Part shown: positions 12,441-25,850 of the stretch, in pieces
Layout: each line of letters begins with the position of its first letter
Numbering within the stretch: the stretch's first letter is position 1
DNA from: Nomia melanderi
Taxonomy: Eukaryota; Arthropoda; Insecta; Hymenoptera; Halictidae
Direction: 5' to 3'
DNA: 64,000 bases
Assembly (NCBI RefSeq): GCF_051020985.1
Contig: NC_135000.1
Span: 7,027,001 to 7,091,000 of the forward strand
The notes under the pieces: generated by a model
What the model saw: the letters and a program-made list of their open reading frames with translations, nothing else
What the model was told of the DNA's origin: nothing
Databases searched by the model: none
Program-made: the position numbers and the translations under genes

Positions 12441-12840
12441 GCGACAGAAGATTTCCAGGACGCGAGTATTGTCGCAGCCACCGAAAAGCCACACGTTTTC
12501 GTCGATCAATAGCGACAGGCGTGACACGTAGTTCTACGCTCGTCTATATGAATCCTTATTGCTCTCGATATAAAATAATCCGCGTTACACAACCGTGATC
12601 GATTCTCGGATGCATTATTAACGCAGCATTGGGACCCTGACGCGTCGAGTTTTTGCCACGTCTCTCCGCAACCGGATAACATATGCACACGCAGCGAACA
12701 CATGCATAGCTCAGCTGGAAAAACCAAGTGGATTTTTCATTCGTCCGTTTTTCCGCTTAAACGCCATTTTACTCGAATAGACGTTCAATCTTTCATTCGA
12801 ACACTCGTTCTTTGTACTCGTCGAACGTTGTTCGAATGAA

Positions 12841-13536
12841 TTAACCCTTTGCACTGGACAAGTGTTTCGCTGGAAATATTCAATGTTTCCTGATAAGACA
12901 GATGATACGTTCTGAAACGAACTCAACGATACATCATACGTACAGTAAAGAGCGAAGTTCTTTTTATTTCAATATTTCGCATGCCGATCCACGATACGAA
13001 GCGCAATGTTAAACGTTAAGTATTACATTTTATAGCGTATTAAATCAAGCGGCTACCGAGAGCCATTATAGAATAAGAGCCATTTTGTTTTAAACTGGTG
13101 TAAGATCATGCCTGGCAAAAAATTAATGAGTTTGAGTGCGATATAGGCGTCCTGTTTGTTTATCCTACTTGATCAATACTAAATCTACCATAATTATGAA
13201 AAATTATCTAGTAATCATTAGAAGATAACAGATGTCTATAACTCTTTGAAAAATGTTGAATGTGTCTGGTGTAAATTTCCAATTCACCGGTATTATATAT
13301 TATACTACATTGTTAGTTACGCTAAACAAATATTAGACAGGCGATATTTACGTTCGAATCCATTGCAAATATTGACACCGAGATAACAGTATTTCATTTC
13401 GACTTAAATGAGATAATGAAGATAGGTAAAAGAATATTTCATTTGAATTCACAAGAGTTATATAATATTCCTATTTGTTGAATTCCGTTTGAAATCTTCG
13501 CGAGCATCAACGCGTTGTAAAAGGACAAAGGGTTAA
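12841..13536. mobile_element. composite of CACTCG-group TTAA elements
   Basis: TTAACCCTTTGCACTGG starts at 12841 and GGACAAAGGGTTAA ends at 13536. At 696 bp it is about three times the usual size. Left-end-type sequence runs to about 13065 and inverted-orientation sequence (TAACTCTTTGAAAAATGTTG) occurs near 13220, so at least two copies are joined. Confidence 0.65.
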
Positions 13537-13574
13537 TCATACAGTAGACCGCGTCTTTTTCACGTATTCACTGA

Positions 13575-13774
13575 TTAACCCCTTGGCGTACTATTTACTT
13601 TCGTTACTAAGCTTGTAATATTTTACTATCGGAAATTTCGTTTGAAGATAATACATTGATAATAGAAAAATAGTTCGCTTTGATCCGTGGGTAATGAACA
13701 ACATTGATTCTCGTTAAATTAGTTTAGAAATCTTCATCACGAGTCTCACTCGTCATTGTACGGCAAGGGATTAA
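13575..13774. mobile_element. TTAA-bounded MITE, CCCCTTGGCGTAC group
   Basis: The left end TTAACCCCTTGGCGTAC and right end GTACGGCAAGGGATTAA are inverted with 15 of 17 matches, giving 200 bp in total. The interior differs from the CACTCG group. Confidence 0.8.
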
Positions 13775-14626
13775 AGTAATTCTGTCACTTTCGATTTTCG
13801 ACGTTTTCCTTATCGATCGCACGATCCGGATCGCCATGCGTCGATTTCTGTTTATCGTGCACCGAGTCCAGCCGATCGGACAATTTACACACGGCCCACG
13901 CAACCGTCGTGCTCTCCTCGGCTCCACAGGCAGTTAGCCACGAAACGCATCTGCCTCGTTTTCCAGACCAGCGAGCCCGCGATTGCTACTACGACCGGGG
14001 ATCGATAGAAAATGGCCCGCGAACCCTTTTATCTCCGGCTCGTACGAATAATAGCAATAGTAATATTAATAATAACGCTATTGACGATAGTGGCGGCGCC
14101 GTTACGCGAATTAGGCTCGCCAGCGAGCATAGAGAAAGGGAGTGTTCAATCAATTTGCTGATAGAATATATGATAGAATGAAATATGTTCCATTAACTTC
14201 ACTGTTTCTCTCTTTTTTTATTAGCATATCTGAACGTTGAATGTTTAGAAATGATTTTGCAAGTGATAATAATAGAATTATAGTCGCGCGGTGAATAATA
14301 GCAACGATGGCTGCTGCACGATAGAATAAAATATAATTCTGTTATCTTGAATTGAATATCCTTTTATTTCGCGTCGATTGTTTACCGGCGAAACGACCGG
14401 AATGAACGAATAAACGTACCGGCGCATCAATGGCTGCATGTATCGAACACACGGGAAATTGAAAACTTTTAATTTCGCGAAGTCGCGTTCGACGTTGCCT
14501 CGCTTATGATCCTATTATTCGGGAAATTCCATTGGAATTTCGATTCGCTGATATTTCCTGGCAAATTCGATGCTTTTTCGCTCGGCGAGCTTTATCATTG
14601 AATAATCGGAAGTATCGCTGTCGAAA

Positions 14627-14850
14627 TTAACCCTCTGCACACGAGGATATCGGGTATTATTAAACATTCTTTCGACAGAGTGAATTGCCATCGATATCAA
14701 ACATTGTTTCGTATCGAATGAAATTCGATATTCGATGTTAAATTTGATGTAACGTGATTAGATAGAACATATTGGGATAAAATGATTTCATCTCTCGACT
14801 CATGTATTATTGCTGTTTAATTGGGGTGGCTCTGGAGTGCAAAGGGTTAA
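14627..14850. mobile_element. TTAA-bounded MITE, CACTCG group
   Basis: The left end is TTAACCCTCTGCACACGAG and the right end GGAGTGCAAAGGGTTAA (224 bp). The right end is closer to consensus than the left. Confidence 0.75.
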
Positions 14851-15925
14851 CTTGCACGGTGCGATCGCTAGGATGACGGTAAATAATACCGTGCAATTAA
14901 ACGTTATATCATTCCTGTCAGAATGCCTCGTATTCGGAGAAAAAGTTTCCATTATCATACGACAGGAGATTCTGCAATGTCTACGAACATTTTAACTGGC
15001 ACGCGAGATAATGATCATTCGTCTAATGATTCGCGTATGATTCACTGCGTTGAATCTCTGCTCCTCGGAATGCGTTTACGTCAGCGATTAATATTTTTTC
15101 TCTCTGTTCCTCTCGTTTTTTTTAATAACGCTTCGTTGGATTCTCTCCATAAAACGTCCGACAATGCAATTCTCATTCGACCGTTTCAGTTCTGACGCAT
15201 GGCATTGAACTCCTATCATGGGAATATTGGCGAGCGCGTGAGCTCGTTTCCGCGCTCATTGATAGCGATGATAATCAGATCGTTCACTGTTCGCCCCGGA
15301 AATCTACTGGAATCTCCAATGAATTTTCATTGTTTTATTTTCGGGAAATTCCACGGGAATGCGTAATACCTTTAAAAAAAGATTGACAGTGTAAACGCGA
15401 AGTGAACAGAGTTTTAAACAGTATTTTAGTGGCGATTTGAATATCGTTTGCATAAATACAATGAAGCCACTGTCAACCGAGTCATCATGTTTATCGAATG
15501 AAATATTAATTGTCGTTAATAATTCAGTGGGAGAAGGGAAGAATTTGCTTGCTGCGTGTATACGTTTAGTCTAAAGGTTAATGACTGGTAATGGACAGTT
15601 AAGACTATTAGTAGTAGATTAAGATATTAATAGACAACTGTTAAGATTATTAGTAATAGATTGAGATGCGAATAGATAGTAGGCAACAAAGTAGTTCTAT
15701 CAAGCACAGTTCACGAAGGAATCATAGGTCAAGAGGTTAAAATACTTACCTTTCCCTTTTCTCGCAAAACTTTCTATTCGAACATTGTCTACATTATCTT
15801 AATCTATTTGTACCTATATTATATTCTGGTGTCTATACCTATTCATACTTATACATAATTTTATCAAAAATGTTCATTCATGTAATGTATACCTAAAATT
15901 GGTGGTTTCGAAAATGAATATTCCC

Positions 15926-16172
15926 TTAACACTTAGGCAACCGGCTAAAAAGAACTATAACTACAACCTCTCTCATTATTTTCAACTGCACTCATACAAT
16001 TAATGCGGTTAAAAACTTTGTTTTATAAAAACAAGAACCGTATTTGATGAGTTGCAAATAATCCCACTTCAAGACTTACTAAACAACAACAACAAGCAGT
16101 AAACAGAATAAAAGGCAATACGTTGCTAAGTGAAAAGTGGGAGATCTCCCCGTTCGGTTGGCTAAGTGTTAA
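15926..16172. mobile_element. TTAA-bounded MITE, CACTTAGGCAACC group
   Basis: TTAACACTTAGGCAACCGG is inverted against TCGGTTGGCTAAGTGTTAA with 17 of 19 matches, giving 247 bp. It is the only full copy of this terminal type that I see in the window. Confidence 0.85.
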
Positions 16173-16195
16173 GCAGTCGTAACACGAAACCTTGC

Positions 16196-16239
16196 CATTT
16201 CTTCATGACGAATATACCCAAAAACAGCTAACTGGTTAA
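16196..16239. mobile_element. solo end of the CCAGTTAACTG-group TTAA element
   Basis: AAAACAGCTAACTGGTTAA ends at 16239, preceded by TTCATGACGAATATACCC. The same two blocks occur inverted at 18106. The left partner is not found. Confidence 0.55.
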
Positions 16240-16844
16240 TTATTCTTCTTTGATTCACTCGGGCAATGGCCGAGCCTCGAGAAAAACAGAAACTCGTTGA
16301 CAAGGACGTTTCGAATGCGTGGCGCAGCGTATCATAGGAGATGCGTGCACGCGTGCAATAATGACGGACCGTGCACCAGCAAATTACCGTGCAAAGTTCT
16401 CTTTCGGGGAAAATAAGTGGCATCGATCGCTGATAATTGCCGTATAATAAACGACGATGCTAATGTCCATAAACGGTACACGTTACCGGAAAGTGCAGTT
16501 AATTATCGTGACTGATGCTACTCGGCTAACCGTTTCAACGAGAAACTTTGCATGCGATCTATGAATCGAACGAGAGAGCTACTCTCTTCGTTATTTTCTC
16601 TTTTTTTCTCCCTTTTTCCATTGCTGCGCTGGCTCTCGGATATTTTCCCCGTTTTTTTTCTGTCAACTGTCTCATTTGCGTGCGGAGACAAGATATTTTT
16701 ACTATTTGATCACGCGATAATTGCTGCTTTCAATGATGACGTTATCATTTTATTTAGTTGATTTGTTGTTTCGTATGTAACGCTTAGTTCCACTGTTTAT
16801 GTTTCGTATGAGGCGAAACACTTTTTTGGTAATCGTTGGTAATT

Positions 16845-17010
16845 AGTAAATTTGAAATCTAGAAATTTAGAAATTTATAATTTGCCACTTGGTAATTTAG
16901 AAGTTTATAATTTAGAAATTTGAAATTTAGGAGTTTAAAGCTAGGTATCTGGAAATATATAATTTGGAAAATTGAAATGTAGAAATTGTTGTGTACGCGT
17001 TTTCTATTCG
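16845..17010. repeat. AT-rich minisatellite (AATTTAGAAATTT-like)
   Basis: Variants of AAATTTAGAAGTTTATAATTT repeat irregularly with a ~10-20-bp period over about 150 bases. Confidence 0.75.
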
Positions 17011-18105
17011 AAAATCTTATAGTGAAACCCGTACGTCGCACGCCGACTTAACTTTGTGCGAACTGTTTGGAAAGTGGACTGTATCTAATTACTTCAGTGA
17101 AAAATACTTTAGTGTTTATTTTTGGTTAGTTCAATAATAATCGTCAGCGGCGAGAGTATACAACGACGTCTATGTTCCGTCTCGTGTCTAGTTCAAAATT
17201 TTTCTTGTGTCTCTAGTCTCTGTACCTTGCGTGGGTTTTATAAACCTTTTTTGGTAGGGGAGTACAAAATTTGTCCGAGTGGGACTCAACCGGTGATCCT
17301 GGAGGGGGTTGCCGATTGCAGCCCCCGGGTGACCCACGCAAGGGTCTTGAACGTTCTTGACACTGACCATAGCGAGTAATAAAACCAAGGATCGCCTCGA
17401 CTTCTGGCAAACAGATGTAAGTTAAAGTTACGGTAAATCTACAAACTGGCAAAACGTGCCGAAGCAAATACGACTAAATTATTGAAGTAATGGTTCCTTG
17501 GGCCTTTATTTCTGCTATGGTAAAAAATACTCAGGGCTCCAATGTGCCTCGCAGAAGGTGTCGTCAATAACCCTCCTAAAGAGATTTAGCGACGCAACAG
17601 AAATTACAAATTTGGAATTTATAACGAAATTATTGTATATTGTAATACATTTCCTTAGTGGCATTCCGAGCAAAGCCAGGTAGTCTTGGGTCCATATGAC
17701 GCAAGAAGATCAAGAGATCGACCGTTCTGAAAATTGTTGGTTGTAAAACGAAAAAGATCATCCGGTTTTTAACAATCTTTGATTTGTACCGCCGCAATTG
17801 CCAGCGATTAGCACGGTCGAAAGGCATTCCGCGGTTTCATCAGATCGCTGGCGCAGTTACACAAGGAAGAAGAAGGGTTCGTTTATCGGTGCTCTCAAGG
17901 ATACATTTTCATTATCGCATTATTACGACACCGGCCGCCACAGAAACGGAGAAAGGTCGATCGGTTGCACGCGTTCCGGGGCATCCTCGAGTCATTGTGC
18001 AACACGGTTACATCAGTAGTTTCGCTTAGACATTTCGATAGAGGACTGATCGCCTTGGAACGTGATCGAAAAACGCACGGTAACCGCCACAGCGATTGCA
18101 CTGCT

Positions 18106-18170
18106 TTAACCAATTAGCTATTTTCAAGGAGCATACTCATCATGAAGAAACAGCTAACATTTCGTACCAT
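18106..18170. mobile_element. solo left end of the CCAGTTAACTG-group TTAA element
   Basis: TTAACCAATTAGCTATTTTC at 18106 is followed by ACTCATCATGAAGAAAC, the inverse of the arrangement at 16196-16239. The right end is not located. Confidence 0.5.
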
Positions 18171-21100
18171 AACGAGTATACTCGCCACGATTGAAAAATG
18201 GTGACAATTCGCTGTTCAGATTGCAATTGTAGTGACCACTAAAGTATATTCGTAAATTTCAGGATGCTTTGAATACTTAAAAAAGATCTGTATATAGTGT
18301 GGCCAAAGTAAACGTCTCAATTTATGGAAAAATGGACTTACACCAGTTTTTATAAAAAATGGTCCATATGTAACGTTCAAGTATCGCTGGCAAAGAAGTT
18401 TGTTTTCGTTCGTTGAAACGTCACTGACTTTCAACCGGTAAAGCTGCGATCTTGCTTATTGTAGCGACAGGGCGACGCGCACAGGTCGCTGGCAAATTGG
18501 CCCGGTCAGTCTGCGTTTAAATTGCCCCCGTGACCGTAACTCGCGTTGTTCGGCCATTAACGTCGATCATTTCAAGTGTGCGCATCTGTGTCACGTATGC
18601 CCGTGGACATGTCCCACCTTTTCCCGGCTGCTCTGCTTCACGTCCGTGAACTCGATCCGACTGCTCCGCTCCCCTCGGAATGACGCTTAAATGATGCAAC
18701 GGCAACCCGCGGGTCAGCGAGCGTTTCCTTCGACCCGAAGGGACTTTTCCCGTCGCGAGACACCTCTCGGACGTCGTAGAGATAAGAGTCGACCGCGGAG
18801 AGAAGAAAACTTCAGAGCAATTTGAACACTTCCGGTGGGAAACGTGAAATTTTCGGGATGGAGGGCTACGATTGATTTAACACCCGTTATATGGTCCGAA
18901 GGCATCGTAGGAAGAAATTGCTTGTGATAGGAGAAAGTAGAATCTTCACGCTGTAGAACGAGTCGAAAAAGAATGTTGTGCGACCTTTTGTTACAATGTT
19001 GCGGGAGTTCAAAGGTCGGCAATTTTTCGATTTTTCATGGAAAATTAAAGGAGCAATCTCCGGGGAGTATCGCGATGATTCGATTTACCTTTGAGTTAGG
19101 GGAATTACTTGAATTTTATGGGTAGTTTAATGAGTTCCCATTTGGCGGTGGACGTGTTAAGTATTAATAAACATACGAATATTCGATTTGACAGATTGAT
19201 GGCGTTGAAACTTCTAGAGTAACGAATTAATACGTTGTTTTTGGAAGGCGTGTCGTGTAATTAAACTACGATAATTTTTTGCAATTAATATATATTTGAA
19301 TGAATCTTTCTTTTTGTGTATGATATTTGGTAACACAGTTACCTTTGTGTAATGATACGTTACCAAAATTACCGATGTAGCACGAGAAAACGCGTTTCCG
19401 GTTGCCAATGTGTCATTCAGAAACGAGAAATTTCATTTTCGGTCGCCAATGTGTTAATAATTTAGAAAAATCGATCGAATTCCGCGTTCATCCGTCGACT
19501 GACAAGATGGCCGCTGGTCCACAAGATGGCTGCTGGCTATAGCGCAGTCCATAGACGCGGCATAGATGAAAAAGACCCTGTTGCAAGTATTTCACGGTAC
19601 ATTATCGATAAAACTCCGCGGCGAAGTCACCATTAAAATGGAGAGGCGTGTTCTAGTCTGTTGCGCGACCCCCTAAGTTAATCTAGAGATGGGTGAGATG
19701 ACCTGTATTCATTCCGTTCTATCAATCGACCTTGCTTTGCATCGCGCGCGCTACCACGTGTCGCAATTTCCTTAATATGCGACGATGCACATCTGCGACC
19801 GCGTTCCGATAACGAGGACATTTTTGCCGTTCCGTTGAATCAGCGAACACAAAACTTCTCATTGAGAAACACCAAAACTGCCTTGGAAAGAGAATAAAAA
19901 CGTTACGTGGTTTCGTAACAGAGAGATTGGTATTTATTCATCGAATCGCTGGAGGATATTCAGTTCGTTTGGAAGAACTGTACATTTCGTTATTTATTAT
20001 ACGTACAAAATTGTTGTCTCGACTTCAATGACTATTCTAATTTTTGTTTATCAGTTTTCCTAGATAACTCGTTTAAACTTCTAGATCATCGATCTTCCTA
20101 TTATACGACTTAACCTTCATGTTAGCTACTTAAATTTCACAAAATTGCTATCTCAATCTTCTTAAACACTTCTACGTCGATTTGTGCTTCGAAAGTGAGT
20201 TTATTAACATTTGAACGAACGTAAGGTTCAAATTAGATGCAACAAGTTAAAAGGTGTGGGGCAAAATACACCCAGGTCCTGTCGTTGTAGGATCAACCGT
20301 GCCAGCAGCCATTTTGCATCCCGATCGCCGTTGCTCCAGGAAAAATCGGTAACTGGAAAGTTACTAGATATAATGTCTGCGTAATAATATGGTGGACGAT
20401 CGATCGTCGATCGGAAAACTGCTGGTCGATCGGGATCCTGTAATCCGTGTAACCTGAGCGAAAAAGTCCCGAATGGTAATTGCTCGTTCGTGGGCAAAAG
20501 GAACTATGGGAACGCGAGCGTTAGATTTCCTCGACCTTGTACTTGCTAGTTTATTTTTCAGTGAGAAAATCGAAGCGTAGGCAGGTGGTTTGTTGCGTTG
20601 TTAGATCTACAGGGTGCTCGATAGTCTCGTACATTCCAGACACGTATGAAATTCTCCTTTTTTCTACTGAATTCACGAATTCAAGACTCACGATGAATAT
20701 TATTGTAACAAACGAAACGATACAAGGGATTTTTAACCTTTTGAGAGTAATGGTATTTTCAATGTTTCACTTTCTAAGTTAATAACAAATGAAACAGTTT
20801 CTCGCGTTTCTTGTAAATTATTGGTGGTATCATTAATTACTCCAGCTTAGTTATTTTTAGAGAAAATAATATTTCAAGGGGTTGATCCTTTGTAATTCTT
20901 TGGATCATTTATGTTCAATTTCCTATTTGAATTTTTCCAAGAGATTCTTCTCAGTTTTCATTTTTCCTCACGAATCCTTGAAATTTTCTACTCAAAGGAT
21001 GATTATACATTAAACTAGAATACAATAAATATGAGGAAATTTTTTCTGTCAGTTAGAAACAACGAAAATCAATCGTCGCGAATAATGCAGAAAACAGGAT

Positions 21101-22084
21101 TGCAGGTGAAGAGTTAAATTCGATTAATCTTGAAGTGATCGGTATACGTTGAACAGCCTGTATACCTCGAGCACAAGGTAACGTCTACACGAGTGGACGA
21201 TCCATAGAAAAAAAGTGGTATTGCGATGTGTAAGGTATACCGAACAATTTAACTGTGATTGATTTTAAATTCCAACGGTTATGTCCTGCCTTGAACGGTT
21301 AAACATAAATTACAACGCTCGAGTGTGAATATCGGCAGTTGCGTTCGGACAGAAGAAAGACGTGGCTCTAAGTAATGGTCCTCTTAAATTACCGCAGTCC
21401 CTAGAACTTCGATCGGTTGAGAATTTCAACGTTTAAGCTCTCATTTCAACGATATCGATTTAAATGTAAATTTCTAACGGTCGAATTTGAATTTTACCGC
21501 TCGGACGGGAATTTCGACGAATGAAATTTAGTTGGAAATCGCAACGATTAATTCGAAAGTATTTCACATAATTTCCACGCAAAATGTCCGTTTCTAACGT
21601 CTACTGTAGTAATAAAATGTTTTACGTAAGATATGTTTTCAAACGCGCTCTAAATATCCTGCAATTTCCGAGACGTTACGGAGTACAAAGTTCGTTAACC
21701 TTAAAAACGACCTGTATCTCGGTAAATATTCGATATATTTAAACGATTCAAATTTTATTCGATGCGCTGATGCATAAACAATGAATCAAGTGTACTAGTG
21801 GAGAGCTGTATACTTTGAGAAAGGAATTTTGGTGATATTTTCGTGAAACGGCCACGGCAACGCGATGCGGCGCGTTCCTATCAATTTCGGTCACCTACGC
21901 CTACTTCCGGAAACGGCCGGATGAACGGCCGGATGTCGCGGGCGTGCTGCGGAATCGCGATCGAGATGAATCGATCGGCCGAACTCGTGCCGCGTTCACT
22001 AAGAAATTAGAACGGGGCCGAATTCGCCGGATGTTGGGCTGTTCTGGCGATTCCTTGTCGGTCGTTGCCATTTTTCTGGAACCG

Positions 22085-22225
22085 TGTTCAAGATCATTCT
22101 TCCTTTCATTTTCAGTTTCATTTGTAGTTTCATTTGTTGTCTCATTTGCAGTTACATTTTCAGTTTCATTTTTCACTGCACTTTTCATTTCATTTCTAGT
22201 TCCATTTTCCATTTCACTTCCCATT
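22085..22225. repeat. 12-bp tandem repeat (GTTTCATTTNNA)
   Basis: CAGTTTCATTTGTAGTTTCA-type units repeat about 11 times. The minus-strand frame over it reads Asn-Glu-Thr repeats and starts inside the neighbouring TTAA element, so I treat it as noncoding. Confidence 0.85.
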
Positions 22226-22259
22226 TCATGTCTTGTTATACTCGCGTTACTTTTGTAAG

Positions 22260-22471
22260 TTAACCCTTTGCGGACGAACGTCGACATTTTGGCGAGATTA
22301 GATGTTCATATTTGCAACATTAAGTTGCAAATAAATTATTTAATTACTAAGACAGCTGGAGGTCAGTACGTAGTTTCCCTTTTCCAATTATCTAAGCAAT
22401 CGATATATAATTTAGCTTCATCTGCTGACGATATTCTATATTTCAAAGAATCTTCGTCCGCAAAGGGTTAA
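22260..22471. mobile_element. TTAA-bounded MITE, CGGACGAA group
   Basis: The left end TTAACCCTTTGCGGACGAA and right end CTTCGTCCGCAAAGGGTTAA are perfectly inverted over 18 bases or more; total 212 bp. This is the best-preserved copy of this group. Confidence 0.92.
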
Positions 22472-22474
22472 AGT

Positions 22475-25055
22475 ACGGAATATTTTATACTTGTCATCTT
22501 CAAACTCCTTCCAACGACATGTCTAAAAAATCTACTTGTGTCAAATTTTCAAATAAAACGCATATCGATAATAAAGGTACACGAGATCTCTCGTCTGTAG
22601 CATCTCTTCGACATAGTGACGAGATGTCTCATCGATATCATCGTTTCTTCGACATCGTAGCACTGAAATATCCCGGCCATCGCAGCAAAGGGGTTAATTA
22701 CGACAAATTTGTCCGGCTATCTGAATTCGAGTTGGGTAATCGGCACGACGTGGGCCAACCGCAAATTTATTCAACACGTCGTGTATACTGTGTACGCGCG
22801 AGATAAGAATTATTTAACCAGCTGATTGTCTCTATTCCGCTTCTGTTTCCGTTTATCTCGGCAGCGAAGCTTATTTGCACGAGTCGTTCGATCGTCTAAT
22901 TGAATCGACAGCTCTAACTGGTGACTTAAACGAGCGCCAGCCGCGTAAACAGAGTTTCCGTTGACAATCGAGCGCGTAACAGACATCCTATTATAGTATC
23001 ATAACCTCGATTGCAACCAATTTCTTCATGCAGATGATTTATTTCCAGCCTGTTAACCCGATGTGTATTCCGTTAACTCGATGACGATCCCCTTCGGGCC
23101 CCGGGATAGAAACTTTTGGGAAAGATATATTTATCTTCGCATAATTACCTGACTTATTAGCTTAGCAACTTCATAAATTTGTGTGTATAAGGATATAAGC
23201 TGTTACAATATCGAGAGTATTAACGTTGAGTGAATTAGTAAGTTTATTAAAGTGAATAGAATTTCAGATCGATTTAAATTTATAAATTTTGAATAAATGT
23301 TGGACTGTTAATTTAGATTTCATTAATGCGAGTTGTTAACTTCTTTATCGTTTTGCTGACGTCAGACTTGTATTTAGAATACAAAGTTGAGAGGACGTAA
23401 CTGGAATCGTTTAATTAACCAGAGGTCAGTGCAATGTTCTCTTTTTCGCTGGGATTTTTACGTAATCTCCTCTAGAGCGCTTCAAGAATTCCTCTTTCGC
23501 AGAGTTAACGAAAATAGATATTCTTGGGAAAATGCTATTCTAACTAATTATATCGATTTTATACCGAAAGAAATAATGAGTTAACTTGTCAATAGACAAA
23601 ATATCATTTTTTTAGTCGTTTGTTCCATTAATCTATTTGCAAAGCGCCATATTGGAAAAATGGACGAGATTACACCGTCGGCCATTTGTAAAGACAGGAA
23701 ACCTCTGAATTTACATCGTCCCACTAGTCTATGGGAAGAGATAGGGAATCGAGCAGTCGATAGACGAAATAACACGATCATTTCGGCTGTTTGTCCCGCG
23801 AGTCTCATTTGCAAAGATCATTTCGCGAGTGGTTGGGACCGAGAAGAAAGTCTCATTGAATTTTCTGGGAACGGAATAGTTTCTCCCGGCGTTTCGTAAC
23901 GGAATATTACCCGGTGTTTGGTAATAGAGTTATTATCAGGTTGGAAGCTGTCTCGTGCATCGGTCGCGCGAATTCCCTTGGAAATGTAAAACTGCTGCTG
24001 GTACCTCTTTCACCGTTGAATTACACTGCGGATTGGTCGTTCTATTCTTCCATGGAAACTGCCAGCCTTCTAATACCCTCCAGGAAGAATTAATATCTGC
24101 TGCATAGAAACTCGAAACCGTACCGTTGCTGCTAAAACGGTCTCAGCGATTAACATTTCGAATTCTGTAATGAATTAGTGGTCTCGTGATTGATAATTGA
24201 TAGCACGAATATGTTGGGCGACTTTAAAATATTCTATGGTATTTTATAGTAACTATTTTAGTAGTTTAGTATATCATTATTTTATAATAAATAGAATTAA
24301 TGAAAATAGGAACTAAAGAAGATACGAAAACTTTCGATAATTAATAATTGACAATAAAATTAAATTGGACTATAAAGTATTCTAAGGTATTTTATAATAA
24401 ATAAAATTAATGACTGTAGGAACTGAGATACGAAAGCTTTCGATAATTGATCATTGATAATAAAATAAATTGGACAGTTTTGAAATATTTTAAAAGATAT
24501 TGTAATAAATAAGATTAAAATAATCTAAGAAAGGTACAAACAGCTTTCAATGAAAAACAGTTGTTAAAAGAAAATAATTCGTATGGATTGTTATAATTCT
24601 AATACATAAATAATTACATTTAATCAGAAAGAGAATGTTGTCATATCATTTTTCAATGATTATTGTATACGCGAGTTTGGAATGTAAGTTTGAAATTCCC
24701 GCCAAGAAATTAACGGTTTTAGCTTGAGATTCGTGGGAACGGCGGGCGATTTGAAATTCAAATTTACCCGGGAAATAGCCCTTACACTTTCAGCTAATTA
24801 CTCGAAGAATTTCGTTGGAATGATTCATTCGACGCGTATGTTACGCGCAGCTATATAACCGTATAATATATCTATCACGCCACGTCAACTAACGCTCGAT
24901 GAAATATTCATCCATGCCCCGTAAATATATCCTGTTGATCAATCGAGTTTATGCGAAAGGAGTCGCGAAAATAAAAGTGAAACGATAGTGAATCTTATAA
25001 TATATTTATTTTCTTGAATGATCAATAACACAATGTCACAGTAACTTACCAAAGA
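22475..25055. other. gene-free stretch
   Basis: AT-rich spacer. A lone GCAAAGGGGTTAA at about 22684-22696 may be another element end. A degenerate three-copy repeat at 24180-24540 is listed separately. No exon is recognised. Confidence 0.4.
24180..24540. repeat. degenerate ~120-bp tandem repeat, about 3 copies
   Basis: Each copy contains a TATTTTATARTAAATA block, AGGAACT, GATACGAAARCTTTCGATAATT and a TTGGAC block. Similarity falls in the third copy. Confidence 0.65.
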
Positions 25056-25059
25056 TACA

Positions 25060-25105
25060 TATCTATATATATCCAGATACATATATATATATATATATCC
25101 TCAAT
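25060..25105. repeat. TA/TATC microsatellite
   Basis: A run of ATATATATATATATATAT with TATC variants is visible. Confidence 0.9.
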
Positions 25106-25189
25106 TTCATTTGTTCCTCATGCAATACGTTGCAAAAAGTATCGATGTTTCATTAAAAAACGTAACGAACATTTACATCGAAAGATGTA

Positions 25190-25850
25190 GTTGAAAACTG
25201 TCAAGTGCAAAGGGTTAACATCTTGTGACATTTTTTTCCTTTTAAACACTGACGTAACATTCACACGAAATACAAGGTTAGCTTTGATAACTATCTTCCA
25301 GTGACTTTCAATTTTAATTTCAGTTTTCCCTCGCACCTTAATCATTAATCTTTTGGGCTCAGGGGTCACACGATTTAACGAAGGGAAATCGCAAAATTTG
25401 ATACACAATATCAAAGTTTGCGTAATGTATCAACACACGTACCACTGACATAAAATACTCTCGTCCTAATTTATGCAAGGTTTTTTTACATTGCAAGAAC
25501 ACAAGGTAATGAATATTTACATCGAGAGGTACAGTCGAGTGCAAATGGTTAACATCTTGTGCCATTTTTTCCGTCAAACATTGACGCAACGTCGACGCGG
25601 AAACCAAAGTTAGCCTCGATAACTCACTTCTGTTGACATTTCAGTCGAAAACTGAATTAAACAAGGAAAAATGAGTGTTTGTATCGAACGAGAAATATGT
25701 ATATCGAAAAATGAATATTTACACTGTCGAGTACAAAGGGTTAATATCTTCCATTTTTTCCCTGTCAGACATTGACGCAACGTTGACGTGGAATCGAAAG
25801 TTAGCCAACAACTAACTTTTAGTAACATTTCAGTCAGAATCACGTATTGC
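25190..25850. repeat. three diverged tandem copies containing an AAGGGTTAA end
   Basis: AAGTGCAAAGGGTTAACATCT (about 25202), GAGTGCAAATGGTTAACATC (about 25537) and GAGTACAAAGGGTTAATATC (about 25729) each precede TTTTTTCC, an ATTGACGCAACGTYGACG-like block and GTTAGC. Local duplication therefore followed insertion of a CACTCG-group element fragment. Confidence 0.75.

Larger units (their letters stand above)
16240..22080. other. gene-free stretch
   Basis: Contents are an AT-rich minisatellite (16845-17010), a solo TTAA element end at 18106, a paired YY1-like motif at 19502-19536 and GC-rich DNA at about 18440-18720. Frames at 17122-17379 (+), 17784-18029 (+) and 20228-20497 (-) show no domain or splice support. 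Confidence 0.45.

Noticed and set aside
13320..13400. tRNA gene suggested by CGTTCGAATCC
   Set aside because: The B-box-like string has no A box, acceptor stem or anticodon arm around it.
17100..17480. possible retroelement leader or LTR fragment
   Set aside because: The sequence looks unlike its surroundings, but I found no matching repeats, primer site or coding domain.
21901..22287. 128-codon minus-strand frame rich in Asn-Glu-Thr
   Set aside because: It starts in the end of a TTAA element and runs through a 12-bp repeat, so it is unlikely to be a gene.
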